From Gentiana macrophylla (Eukaryota; Streptophyta; Magnoliopsida; Gentianales; Gentianaceae), in NCBI GenBank assembly GCA_026214975.1, contig CM047807.1, positions 64,769,824 through 64,833,823 of the forward strand: a stretch of 64,000 nt of DNA. The letters are read 5' to 3'. How positions within the stretch are numbered: the first letter of the stretch is position 1; every line of letters starts with the position of its first letter. Positions 45,685-57,528 of the stretch are shown here, in pieces. The position numbers and the translations under genes are program-made. A model generated the notes under the pieces. That model was not told where the DNA came from. It saw only the letters and a program-made list of their open reading frames with translations, and did no database searches.

Positions 45685-47407
45685 TGAAGGATGCAGGTTC
45701 TTAGATCTAAACGAATTAGATCTACGCGCAAATGGATGGATCACGATTTATATGACACAACTCATAATTAAAGGACTTAAGTTACTGGCAAGGGGGTTAA
45801 GATCATGTTACCAATATAGGAAGAGAAGCCTTGATCTTCCGATGTGTTCTCCAAACGGCGGTTGGTGGACACCCTTCTTGATACACGAGCCTCCTTGATA
45901 TGCAAACCTAGAAAAATCAAGATTTTTCCAACTCAACCCCAAGAATAGAGGCAAATTTTTCGCCAATTTCGTCGGTGAATAGTGACGTGAATAGTACTCG
46001 CCATTAGACTTGGGAGAACTCTCTTTATATAGGAGAGTAATCAATGTCCTCCAAGGATTAAATAATTAAGTGATAATTATCACATTAATCCTTTTCAAAT
46101 AAAAGATAAATAAAATGATTATCCCAAACAAATTAGGATAAATCATATTATTATCTAATATTCCATGAATTATCATTTAACAAATAAAAGATAAATCACA
46201 TGTCAAATAATTATCCAAGAAAACTAATTTCTCTCTAATTAAATGATGATATTGGCGCCACCTTTGGTCAAAAGCCCACATAAAATGTCTTTTATGTGTA
46301 TTATATTATTTAGCCCAACTAAATAATATACATGCATATCAATTAATTAGCTCACCAATTAATTATCACTTTGAGGCCCAAGTAACAAGATTACTAGTCC
46401 GAATTACAAAAGCCACATCGGGACCATGGACCTTTATAACCGCAGCTCCAATAATTAATTATTCATCGAACGTAAAGTACATTAATTATTAATTTCGGGA
46501 TTACGCCACCATAAACCCGGCCGAACTCTACCGATTATAGATGTATACTTATACTCAACCCATGCCAGCTTAATAAGGCGTCCATTGATATAATCACTAC
46601 ATACGGATTAACCCTCCATAGATCGTCCATTCGGAAAGGGAAGTCTCCGTGAACCCGACTTCGTAATATCTTATCCTTATTTACCATTAACCCCTAATGA
46701 TCAATTAGTACACATATCGACTAGTAGCTAATTAGTCAAATGTGAACTCCCGGGATCGATCACTTTCTTAGGGCTAACAAACAAGGGGATCTGTCTCTAC
46801 TTCCCGCAGAAGGAATGGATTCCATGTCTCAGGAAAATCGAACTACTCACTCATCTGGAGATAGTGCCAATGAGAAGTGGCTTGGAACACATATTAAAGT
46901 GAACCGTAACTAACACATCAAACACTACCCCGGGACAAGCAGCATCCTGTGATCACATCAGGATTAAGGTTGATCCATATATGATCATCTAATGATTTAA
47001 TAAGATTCCTCGATTACGGAATTATACCGAGAAATACAGATTAAATCGGTCCAGTCCTATATGAATGCCATCATATATAAATGCCCCACGTAAATACCCT
47101 CTCACCGACAAATCCGATAAGACTATCACACCCTAAGGTGTTCAGGCGCATTATTGGTGTTTTAATCAAGAGACCCTAACTCTCGATTAAGTTCACCACG
47201 GACTAACAGCTTAAGTATATCACCACTAACTCAATCCTCACGTGTAATCCATACACCGAAGTTAAGTGGTTACATACTGTATATACTTAGGGTTTGCAAA
47301 GAGTGTATTACTTTACAAGCACAAAGCAAGTAATAAGGTAAGATAAATTCTCGTCATTCATTATTAAAAACAATTACACAAATTGTCTTTCGGCACTACA
47401 CCTAACA
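45685..47407 (-). repeat. 3' LTR of the LARD-like element
   Basis: 1723 bases, aligned end to end with 52913-54642 apart from scattered small differences, most of them at CAG/CTG triplets. The TATA box lies at 46024-46031 (minus-strand TATATAAA in CTCTCCTATATAAAGAGAG). Confidence 0.9.
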
Positions 47408-47425
47408 ATCTCCCACTTGCACGAA
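47408..47425 (-). other. Polypurine tract of the LARD-like element
   Basis: Minus strand GTGCAAGTGGGAGATT ending at the LTR start. A near copy (GAGCAAGTGGGAGAGTGTTG, minus) lies 73 bases further inside at 47477-47496. Confidence 0.75.
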
Positions 47426-50400
47426 AATGACAAGCAACGATTGTTTTTAGAGCACACCATTTCTCATCTTATTCACAACACTCTCCCACTTGCTCTAAAA
47501 GGATGAGATATATTCCTCAATGCCGTACCCTCCAAGCACCAGACTTGGTACACTGATCAGTTTGGTTGTCGGCCCGAGACGATCTTTAGGATTGAAACGT
47601 AGCCGGTCCTTCCAATCAGGCGGTACTCTCTCTCAACATGCTTTTGACCTCTAGTGGATCGAGAAAATCCTTCTAAGCTATCTCTTCACTGCTTTCCGAT
47701 GATGAAGCGATATCGGCTTATCGACCACAATTACTTCCGGACCAAAAAGGAAATTCTAAGCACTATGAGTAAACACCGAGCCCGAGATCAACTTAATGAT
47801 CATCCTTAATCGACTACAAGTCGAGAATCGATGTAGTCAACCATATTCAAGTTTGCACTGAATATACAAGCATATGATTCCTCGTTCTCTAACGATACTT
47901 GAGGACGTACTAAACCGCTACTTATTGCTTGAATCCAAGATTCAACTGCAATTGACTCGTTTGACTTGCCCTTATCCCAAAGAGACTCTATCCCATTTTC
48001 TCTTTATCCGAAGATTTGGAGAATCATCCTGAGAGGTAAGGTAGACTACTCTCGTTGAATGCCGCAACCATATATGCATAATCATCTTATTCAATAAGAT
48101 CGGTGGGATAGCCAATGACTCATTCTCGTGAATTTGACCGAATCGATTCTTAGAACATAGTCCAATTCTCTCATCCGGAGAATCTAGGCGTGTCGGGCCT
48201 CCGACTTCTGATAGCACACCCATGTTTTTTCCAACCGCTTTAGTGTTATCATTTATGGACACTAATACTACTACTTCACCAATATTGATATCCGTCTACG
48301 AAAGACTTATCAATACTTTGGTCAAGTTCACATATTTTAAAACATGTGACTTTTAAATGACCGAGAGGTTCTCTTAAATCCACAAAGGATATAAGCCATG
48401 GCGAGCCTCCTACCAAAGGTTCTTTCGAATGAATTAAGATATCGTTAGTCTCAAAAGGTATTAGGGAATCACCCCTATCTTCCTCGCTTTGTAACGAATC
48501 TATTATTCATTCTTAGCTAAAACCCTTCTGTTTCGAATGAATTCGATTCCGTTGTTCGGCAAGAAAGTCTCGTGGAATCACCTATTTTACTCGCTTAACG
48601 AAATCTAGCAAGACTGAGTGGTGAGAGAGTTCAAGGTCCAGTTAACTCTCTAGTTGTCGTGAATCACCCTTATACCACTCAACTTTGCGCCGAAAGTTTA
48701 AACTTTCCTATTCATTCGACTCTTTCCGTGTAGATCCAATTGCTCCCACTAGGGCCCGAGACACTCGGTGGTTCTACAAGAGGTCAACAGAATCTGAGTA
48801 CCAAAACTCCATTCACGAGGTTAAGGTTATCAAACCAACCTCTATAATCGTAATCCTATACAGCCCACCAAGAGCCATAGGTTATCAATCACCCCAAATA
48901 GATTATAAAGTCCACAAAATCACAATGGGTCAACGGTTAAACCATACTCCCACTGTGTCTTGGGGTGGATTGACATTCGATCTAGTAGTATTTATCGTTG
49001 TAATCACCAACAACTAATGTTGGGCGTGGTCCGATTAAATCGATATAGTAACTACCTTTGGGTAACCGCTCTCAAGGTTTAAGGTCGTTTCTTATAGATT
49101 CTATCGTAAGGCTTGTGACATTCAACCGTCACTATCTGATCTCAAGAATCTTTTAATCAACCTTCACTCGTCTCATTAAGATATTTCACGACATAATCCT
49201 GTCGAATGATGCATAAAAAATCTCCAAATTCTACCTTCAAGCATTAAATGCTAAATGCCTACATTTATGGAAGTGGTGTGAACCGAATTCACTCATTATC
49301 CATAAATTCACCGGGCATCTTCTAGGTAGACTTCTCGATTTACATAATAATGTTAACCGTTATTTTGCAACCAATTATCTTAATCGAGTTTAACGATTGT
49401 ATTGTAGCACATTAATAACTATATCGAGCAAGTCTATGGTTTCTTCCTCGCTGAGAAACATTCCACTTTGAGGAGGCGGGCCGAGCATCACCCCAAGACT
49501 ATGCGATAGCCTATTTCTGAGCATGGAATACTCTATTCTCTGCTAAAATCAGAGACACCTCCTCGTATTCTTTCGATAAACCAACCAGTGTTTTGAGTAG
49601 TTATCAGACAGAATGTCACTACTCAAAATCTCCCACTAGCTTGTATCTCTCACTAGACCCCGAAGGTCATGGTGAACAAGCTATGTTACCCCTTCAAAAC
49701 TATTACCCTTTCCCGATTGAAAGGAAACTTAGTCATTGTTCCTTTGAGATAGTGTTCCTAGACTGGGAGATAGGAATCACCCTTAGCCAGTCGTCAGGTC
49801 TTATCTCTAGGATATATGCACTAATTAATAGATATTGAAGGGTCGTTTATCTTAATACGGAAACCTTTTACCTTTAATAGTTTTAGATGTGTTACACATA
49901 CTTATTCAGCTGTTCTAAGTGGTTCTGACTTTATCAAACAAAAGTCCGAGTCTCGGATTCGTACTACAAATGTCATATTCACTTTCTATGAGGTAACAAT
50001 ATATCGAGTTGAAAGTGAATCCAATTGTTTCAACGAATCTGTAAACAGAAAAATAAATTTTTCTGTGATATTCAAGGATAGAATCCGAAATTCATTTCCT
50101 TATATCACTCCCACTATTCTAGCTGAAATTACTGCCCGTTGTTACTTTATTAATGCACAGCTTCATTGTTCTTCCAAAGAACTAAGCCACTGAGTCAAGT
50201 TACTCGGTTAAGAAAGTCGCTAAGGATTCATTGGTTAGTGATCCGAAATCACTTTCCTTATCCTATACTTTCTGTAATTAATTTTTCGGTTTAGCCTCAA
50301 AACTTTAGTTAAGATGATTAACACTTATAGACATTCTTTCCCATTCTCAACTTTCCTTAAAAGGAAATAGTCTTGAACTAGCAGTTCAATTGAGTAGACA

Positions 50401-52894
50401 CTACTCGTGAACTGTGGGATGTCTAATGAAAGCGTTATCCAGTGGGACTAATTTTCTAATAAATTAGAAATACAACAGATAAAAGCTCCCACTAGTTTAT
50501 CGGTTCCAAATACCGTCTAACTAGCGACACTTTAATTTATGATTCTCCAATTTTTCTATTAGAAAATTTCTCGTGTAGACACTACACAATTAAAATTCAC
50601 TAGAAGAATTTTGTCGTCCCAATCATCTTTCAAACTAACTACGGTTGTCTCTCGTTCTGCACGAGTGACAGCAGTGACATGCCTATTTACGTCACTTAAG
50701 TTTTGAAGGCTCAAGAGAAATATCTCTTCCGAAAAATTAATCGCATGCAAGAACAATAAGTACAACGTTCTAGTTACTTACCACTTTTTAACGAAGTCAT
50801 TACTAGTCAATTTTACACTAGCAGTCTAGCACCTTAGAGAGATATATATATTACAGTTGTAAATAAAATTTGACAGAAAATAAATCCAAATCATACACTA
50901 CTAAAATTTTAGGAACATAAACTAAGTACTTATAGTCTATCCTACCGTTCCAAGGATTTAATCTAATGCCTCAAAGCGCCTTAGGGTAGGTCAAAGAGGT
51001 TTCGATTAATATTGAAGATCAGTTGAGAATCGAACATCTCATTTGTGATCGTCAATCACCTTTCCTTTTTCACCCAAGGTACTACCAAAAATACCTTTTA
51101 TGAGTGTGACCCTCTGTCTCGATTTTTAGGTAGACCCCAGTGTGTGCCGCTTAGGGTCGGTCGGTGACCCGACGAGTACCCAAAATCCTATCCTTTCGGA
51201 GACCAAGCCTTGAATTTTGATAGCGGTGAAGGCCTTCCTTAGGAGGCCGGTCCCAGGCGCACGAGGCGTCACCATTCTCTCACGTTGCTTGTGTCAACAA
51301 AGAGAGGCCGTGGGGTCGGCCGTCGCCTCTCCCGCTCCCACTCAATATTTTGAAAAAGTGGTGGGTTTATCGATCACGTTTTGGACTTGATGTTACATTA
51401 AGGAACAATAAATCATAGGCCCGAATGTTGTCGGTTATGGGGCTAGCCCACCCGACCTATTCGTTAGAACATATGTGGCCGTCGGACGGGTCAAGGCTAG
51501 AGAGCTCCGTTGAGCCGTAGTGGCTCTTCGGATGGCTCGGTATTGCGGCACCCGTGCAAACGCCACACGTGGAGGTGAAGTCGATTGAGCCGTAGCTACC
51601 GTTGACCACCCAACCGTGGTTAAACCACTTCGAACCTGTTTGCCCGTGATTATCCAATCCTTAAACATCAAACTTTCACGTAGACACTACGAACAAAACG
51701 TAATCTCGCTCTTGGTAAGGTGGAATTCACCGAGAATCCAACACCTTAACCACGAGGTTTCGGGATTTTACTCTTATGCTTTCGCAGTGGGATTCACCGA
51801 GAATCCATCACCCAACCTCGACGATTGAAAAAACCCGTGTTCCTCGGTTTTACCCTAATTAGTTTCTAATTAATATCAAACAATTAATTAAAACTAATCG
51901 TGTGTTTTATACATGCCTAACTAATTCCTCAATTAATTTCTACATGTATGCATATGGAGTGGAATTCATGATATGATGCATGTCATGGCAATTTTCCGAT
52001 TCTACTCATACAATCTACACATGTATACTAGTGCGGAAAATAAACACCGAGATGGACCGTTGGCACCCCCGTAACTAATCTACTCGAAAAAATTAAAACC
52101 CTAATCTGCAGCTGGATAGAATCTTCGATGATCGGCATATCAAACGAACTTGGATCGGGATGAAACTTTCCAGATCTGATCTTCATTCTTTAGACTTCAA
52201 GATGGACGGTCGGATCGGAGCTTTGACTTGTCAATCTTCCTCAGTGAGCCGCCCAACTTGCTGCTGAAACAGACTCTCACAGCAGCGCATCATATACTTC
52301 CCGAGATCGATCGGGGATGAAGATGAATCCCGATCGTCCTGAAAATTTTATCTCACGTCCAAAACTCCATGATTATCGATCTGACCGGTCGGATTTTAAT
52401 TTGAACGGTCCAATTGTTCCCAGAAAATCGAAGAAGTCACAGTTAGGGTTTCTGTGAATCCTGCGTTTTTCTGTTACAGCAGCCACTTCGCAGCAACGAA
52501 CGGAAACCTAAACGGACTCTGATCGACACCAAAATTTGTGGGATTGTTCATCAACTTCCAATCTTGATTCTGACCGGAGGGATCTTCGTTTTAACGGCTC
52601 AAACAACGGAAAAAACGAAAAGACTAAACAGCTAATGTACAGAACTATTTTCTGGAAATTAAAATTGCAATAATACATGAATTACATAATTTCCTATACT
52701 CATATGAACGAATTTTCATCGTTTATATGATTTTACAATAGATCTAACGGGAAAACGGTGCCAACCCCAATCCATCTCTTCAACCATAGCAATTTAAAAA
52801 TTATTAATACATAATAATAAGTAAAATATCACCTACATGCAATTCCACTCCTTTAAATCGTTTAATTATGATTATGACTATATAAATCGTGGAA

Positions 52895-52910
52895 CCTGGC
52901 TCCGATACCA
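52895..52910 (-). other. Primer-binding site of the LARD-like element
   Basis: Minus strand TGGTATCGGAGCCAGG, two bases from the LTR end; 15 of its first 16 bases fit the initiator Met-tRNA complement. Confidence 0.9.
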
Positions 52911-52912
52911 CA

Positions 52913-54642
52913 TGAAGGATGCAGGTTCTTAGATCTAAACGAATTAGATCTACGCGCAGCGGATGGATCACGATTTATATGACACAACTCATAATTAAAG
53001 GACTTAAGTTACTACAAGGGGGTTAAGATCATGTTACCAATATAGGGAAGAGAAGCCTTGATCTTCCGATGTGTTCTCCAAACGGCGGTTGGTGGACACC
53101 CTTCTTGATACACGAGCCTCCTTGATATGCAACTGAGAAAAATCCCAAGATTTTTCCAACTCAACCCTAAGAATAGAGGCCGAAATTTTTCGCCAATTTC
53201 TGTCGGTGAATAGTGACGTGAATAGTACCTCGCCATTAGACTTGGGAGAACTCTCTTTATATAGGAGAGTAATCAATGTCCTCCAAGGATTAAATAATTA
53301 AGTGATAATTATCACATTAATCCTTTTCCAAATAAAAGATAAATAAAATGATTATCCCAAACAAATTAGGATAAATCATATTATTATCTAATATTCCATG
53401 AATTATCATTTAACAAATAAAAGATAAATCACATGTCAAATAATTATCCAAGAAAACTAATTTCTCTCTAATTAAATGATGATATTGGCGCCACCTTTAG
53501 GGTCAAAAAGCCCATAAAATGTCTTTTATGTGTATTATATTATTTAAATTTCAACTAAATAATATACATGCATATCAATTAATTAATTAGTCAAACCAAT
53601 TAATTATCATCGAGGCCCAAGTAACAAGATTACTAGTCCGAATTACAAAAGCCACATCGGGGACCATGGACCTATAACCAGTAGCTCAATAATTAATTAT
53701 TCATCGAGCGTAAAGTACATTAATTATTAATTTCGGGATTACGCCACCATAAACCCGGAAATCAACTCTACCGATTATAGATGTATACTTATACTCAACC
53801 CATGTAGCTTAATAAGCGTCCATTGATATAATCACTACATACGGATTAACCCTCCATAGACTCGTCCCATTCGGTGGGAAGTCTCCGTGAACCCGACTCG
53901 AAATATCTTATCCTTATTTACCATTAACCCCTAATGATCAATTAGTACACATATCGACTAGTAGCTAATTAGTCAAATGTGAACTCCCGGATCGATCACT
54001 TTCTTAGGGCTAACAAACAAGGGATCGCTCTCTACTTCCCTTGAGGAAGGAATGGATTCCATGTCTGTGAAAATCGAACTACTCACTCATCCTGGAGATA
54101 GTGCCAATGAGAAGTGGCTTGGAACACATATTAAAGTGAACCGTAACTAACACATCAAACACTACCCGGGACAAGCGGATCCCGTGATCACATCGAGATT
54201 AAGGTTGATCCATATATGATCATCTAATGATTTAATAAGATTCCTCGATTACGGAATTATACCGAGAAATACAGATTAAATCGGTCCAAATCTATATGAA
54301 TGCCATCATATATAAATGCCCCACGTAGTACCCCCTGCACCGACAGTCCGATAAGACTATCACACCCTAAGGTGTTCAGGCGCATTATTGGTGTTTTAAT
54401 CAAGAGACCCTAAACTCGATTAAGTTCACCACGGACTAACAGCTTTAAGTATATCACCACTAACTCAATCCTCACGTGTAATCCATACAATTGAGTTAAG
54501 TGGTTACATCTGAGATATACTTAGGGTTTGCAAAGCGATGTATTACTTTACAAGCACAAAGCAAGTAATAAGGTAAGATAAATTCTGCTATTCATTATTA
54601 AAAACAATTACACAAATTGTCTTTCGGGCACTACACCTAACA
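52913..54642 (-). repeat. 5' LTR of the LARD-like element
   Basis: 1730 bases, TGTTAGGTGTAGTGCCC at 54642 to CTGCATCCTTCA at 52913 (minus strand). TATA box at 53256-53263. It is adjacent to the AAAAG target duplication and the resumed RNase H of element E. Confidence 0.9.
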
Positions 54643-55062
54643 AAAAGCACCTCTGGAACTTGTCAAATGCTAGGCAGCAGACTAGTTTCATGGTTTAGCA
54701 AAGAGCAAAACTCCATATCTACATCAACAGCTGAAGCAGAATATATAGCAGCAGGTAGTTTTTGTGCACAATTACTTTGGATTAGACAATAGCTAAGGGA
54801 TTATGGAGTGGAGGAGAAAACAATTCCAATCATGTGTGATAACACAAGTGCAATATCTATTACTGAAAATCTAGTGTCACATTCAAGAACAAAGCACATT
54901 GATGTGAGACATCATTTTATCAGAGATCATGTTGAAAAAGGGGATATCATTTTAAAATACATATCCACTGAAGATCAATTGGCTGACATCTTCACAAAAC
55001 CACTCAATCATGAAAGATTTAGCATGTTGAGAACTGAGTTAGGAATGATTGAAATTGACTAA
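54643..55062 (+). pseudogene. Element E pol, RNase H C-terminal part
   Basis: It continues from 45684 after removing the LARD-like element: KSTSGTCQMLGSRLVSWFSK, STAEAEYIAAGSF and, after a TAG at 54789 (WIRQ-stop-LRDYG), an open frame with MCDNTSAISITENL, HIDVRHHFIRDHVEKGD and the closing LADIFTKPLNHERF ... IEID with TAA at 55060. RNase H degrades the RNA strand during reverse transcription. Similar to A (27520-27911), but from the family whose LTRs are at 59809 and 12760. Confidence 0.92.
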
Positions 55063-55370
55063 GTACCAAAGAGCGGCTAACTGGAGTATTCGGCTAAGTA
55101 ACTTCATTAGCTGTTCAAACCTTTGCCGTTACAGGAGATGTAGCAAATAAGGCACTGGTATCCAGCAAAGTTGACATAACAGATTGTTAGGAACAGGAAG
55201 AAAAGCGGCTTAGTGAAAGAGTTACTACATCGGCTAAGTGACCAGCCAAGGCACTCCACCGAAATTTGGAGTCATGGGCAAATAACAGTGTGAACAAAAT
55301 CTATTTTTTTTACACGTGGAGAATAAGGGAGTTATGGAAGATTATCCTGAAGTTGATTACACATGTGGAG
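55063..55370 (+). mobile_element. Element E pol-env spacer, first part
   Basis: Non-coding. Recurring CGGCTAAGTGA-like words at 55073 (CGGCTAACTGG), 55092 (CGGCTAAGTAA), 55206 (CGGCTTAGTGA) and 55235 (CGGCTAAGTGA). Cut at 55370 by a solo LTR. Confidence 0.7.
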
Positions 55371-57212
55371 TGTTAGTAATATCATCCGCAACGGAAGCGA
55401 TTTTAAGGATCTAGATCTATAAAATACACGTAATAAAATAACTAGATCTATATCTACAAAGGGGTTGTAGATCATACCTCTTGGATCTCAAAATCCAAGT
55501 TGAAGAACCGCAATAGGATGAATGAAAGATTGTGTGAAGAGCACCACGATCTTCCGTACGTGTGATCCAAGCAACTCCCGGTGGAAGGAAATTCTCGACT
55601 CGAACCCTTCCGATATGCTACCCGGAAAAATCTCCAAGATTTTTCCCCTTTAATCCCCTTGGCCGAAAATATTTTCCTTCTCTCTCTAAGAGATGAAGTC
55701 GAAATTATTGTGTGTCGTAAGGCTTGGGAGAACTCTCTTTATATAGGAGAGTAAAACTTAACCTCCAAGGATTTAATAATTAATACAAAATCAATTATAA
55801 TAATCCCATTAAATAAAAGATAATCCCATAATATTCTAGAACAAATCTAGAATAATATTTATCTTTATTTCTTTCCATAAATATTTATCCAATAAATATT
55901 TTGTGCACATGTCTTATTAATACACAAGAAAAATAATTCTTGTTTCCTAAAAACATGTGTTGGCCGAAAAAATGAATATTGACCTAGTCAATATTATTTT
56001 TTGCCATAACACACTAATTATGCCAAGATTATGAAAAAACCTTTTTCACATATTTAATTATTTAGCCCAACTAATTTAATAGTTCACTAAACAATTAATT
56101 CACATATAATAAAGTCCAATAAGAACTAAATTAATATTATTAGGATTCGACGTCCGAGAATAGCTATGCTATATTAGGAGGCACGTCGGGGACCATAGAC
56201 TAATAATCAGCGGCTCCGATAAATCAAATAAATAATTATCTTACGAACAGAATAATTATATTCGATAAATCAATCACAGGAATATGCCACCATAATCCCG
56301 TGACTGAACTCCTCCGATTATAAGATTATATTTATCTCCTCACGAGAATAATAATAAGCGTCCATTGATATAATCATTTCATATGGATTAATCCTCCATA
56401 GACTATTCATTTTAAATCGGGAAGTTACCGTTAACCCTTTTTAGAACCTCTTATCCTTATTTACCATTAACCCCCTAGTGATCAATTAATTCATACAACT
56501 CACTGGTAGCTAATCAGTGTAATATGAACTCGCGCGATCAATCAGTTTCTAAGATTAACAAATAAGGGAACTATCTATCTACTTCCATAAATGGAAGGAA
56601 TGGATTCCGTATCTGTGATAACACGAGACTACTCACTCAATCCAATACAATGCCAAGATGGGGTAATTCGGACCACGACTCGGTGTAATCCTTAACCGTC
56701 AAGTCAAACTTCATACTTGATTCAAGCGGCTTGACTGTGATCACCTCAGGATTAAGATATATCCATAAATATGATCATCCATTGATTCGATAAGACTTCT
56801 CGATTACGGAATTATATCATGAACTCTAATCAAATCGGTCCAGCCTTATATGATATATCTATCATATATAAATGCCCCATTAGGTTCTCTTAACCGAAAG
56901 TCCGGATAGGACTATCACACCTATTGTGTTCTGGGCGTATTAATAGCACGTCAAAGGAGAGACCCGATACTCTCAATTAACTTCACTACGGGCTAATTGT
57001 ATTTTAAGTACATCTTCACTAACTCAATCCTCTCGTGTATATCCCATACACTGAGTTAAGTGATTACATAAACGATATACTTTAGGGTTTTATGTAGTGT
57101 AAATACTATTGTCACATCGGTGATTATGAGAATAATAAATATGAATAATAATATCATTTCATTTATTAAATAAAACAATTACAAAATTGTCTTTCGGGCA
57201 TCACACCTAACA
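55371..57212 (-). repeat. Solo LTR related to the LARD-like element
   Basis: 1842 bases, TGTTAG at 55371 (plus view) to CACCTAACA at 57212, flanked by a perfect TGGAG duplication (55366-55370 and 57213-57217). It shares the LTR plan of 45685-47407: a CTTGGGAGAACTCTCTTTAT TATA block (55738-55745), CCTTATTTACCATTAACCCC, CGATTACGGAATTATA, and the CTTTCGGGCATCACACCTAACA end. It is clearly diverged from that element, so it is a separate subfamily. There is no internal sequence; a solo LTR is the product of LTR-LTR recombination. Confidence 0.9.
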
Positions 57213-57528
57213 TGGAGATCAATTTATAATTATAGAGGTAATTATGTTATTTTTTTACAAACGCCTCCATTCCCGGGCTCTATCATTACTTACCACAATC
57301 CACTCCCACACTTCACTCGAATATCGCGATTTACATACACAAAATCACGCCAGTATGTCATAAAATCCTTCCACATTCAAACCAAGTTCACACTACCCAA
57401 ATCATCCAATATAAACGATACTTAGAGATTTTCAGAAATCTTTACACTCTTTTGCAAAATTACAAACCCTACTTTTGATTCTTTCTGAAAACTCAAAGTG
57501 CTCTTCTCTAAACATCAATCAATTATCA
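57213..57528 (+). mobile_element. Element E spacer, second part and leader of the env-like ORF
   Basis: Non-coding apart from an upstream in-frame ATG at 57475. A/C-rich leader with no recognised motif. The ATG at 57529 (context TCAATGGCTTC) fits plant initiation better than the one at 57475. Confidence 0.6.

Larger units (their letters stand above)
47408..52912 (-). mobile_element. Interior of the LARD-like element, no coding capacity
   Basis: The stretch holds only short random ORFs. CTCCCACT occurs eight times on the plus strand (47410, 47483, 48743, 48947, 49630, 50108, 50487, 51335). GAATCACC recurs in GGAATCACC contexts at about 48467, 48573, 48661 and 49768. The part at 51100-51660 is unusually GC-rich and contains a small-subunit-like jumble of G/C words, but I cannot assign it. 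No tRNA or rRNA gene is recognised. Confidence 0.7.
45685..54642 (-). mobile_element. Large non-coding LTR element (LARD-like), complete
   Basis: 8958 bases with LTRs of 1723 and 1730 bases, primer site, polypurine tract and a perfect AAAAG target duplication (45680-45684, 54643-54647). The orientation is minus: the 5' LTR is at 52913-54642, with the primer site TGGTATCGGAGCCAGG two bases inside, and the 3' LTR is at 45685-47407, preceded on the minus strand by GCAAGTGGGAGATT. The 5.5-kb interior has no gag or pol motif on either strand, and its longest ORF is about 110 codons without recognisable content. That matches a large retrotransposon derivative mobilised in trans. The LTR ends (TGTTAGGTGTAGTGCCC ... 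CATCCTTCA) and the AAGTGGGAGATTGTTAGG context are copia-like. Confidence 0.88.

Noticed and set aside
48685..49017. 110-codon ORF as a possible gene of the LARD-like element
   Set aside because: It is on the strand opposite to the element, has no recognisable domain and no start context; length is within chance for 5.5 kb.
51120..51660. GC-rich stretch as an rRNA or organelle fragment
   Set aside because: I could not match it to conserved rRNA or chloroplast motifs; it stays unassigned inside the LARD-like element.
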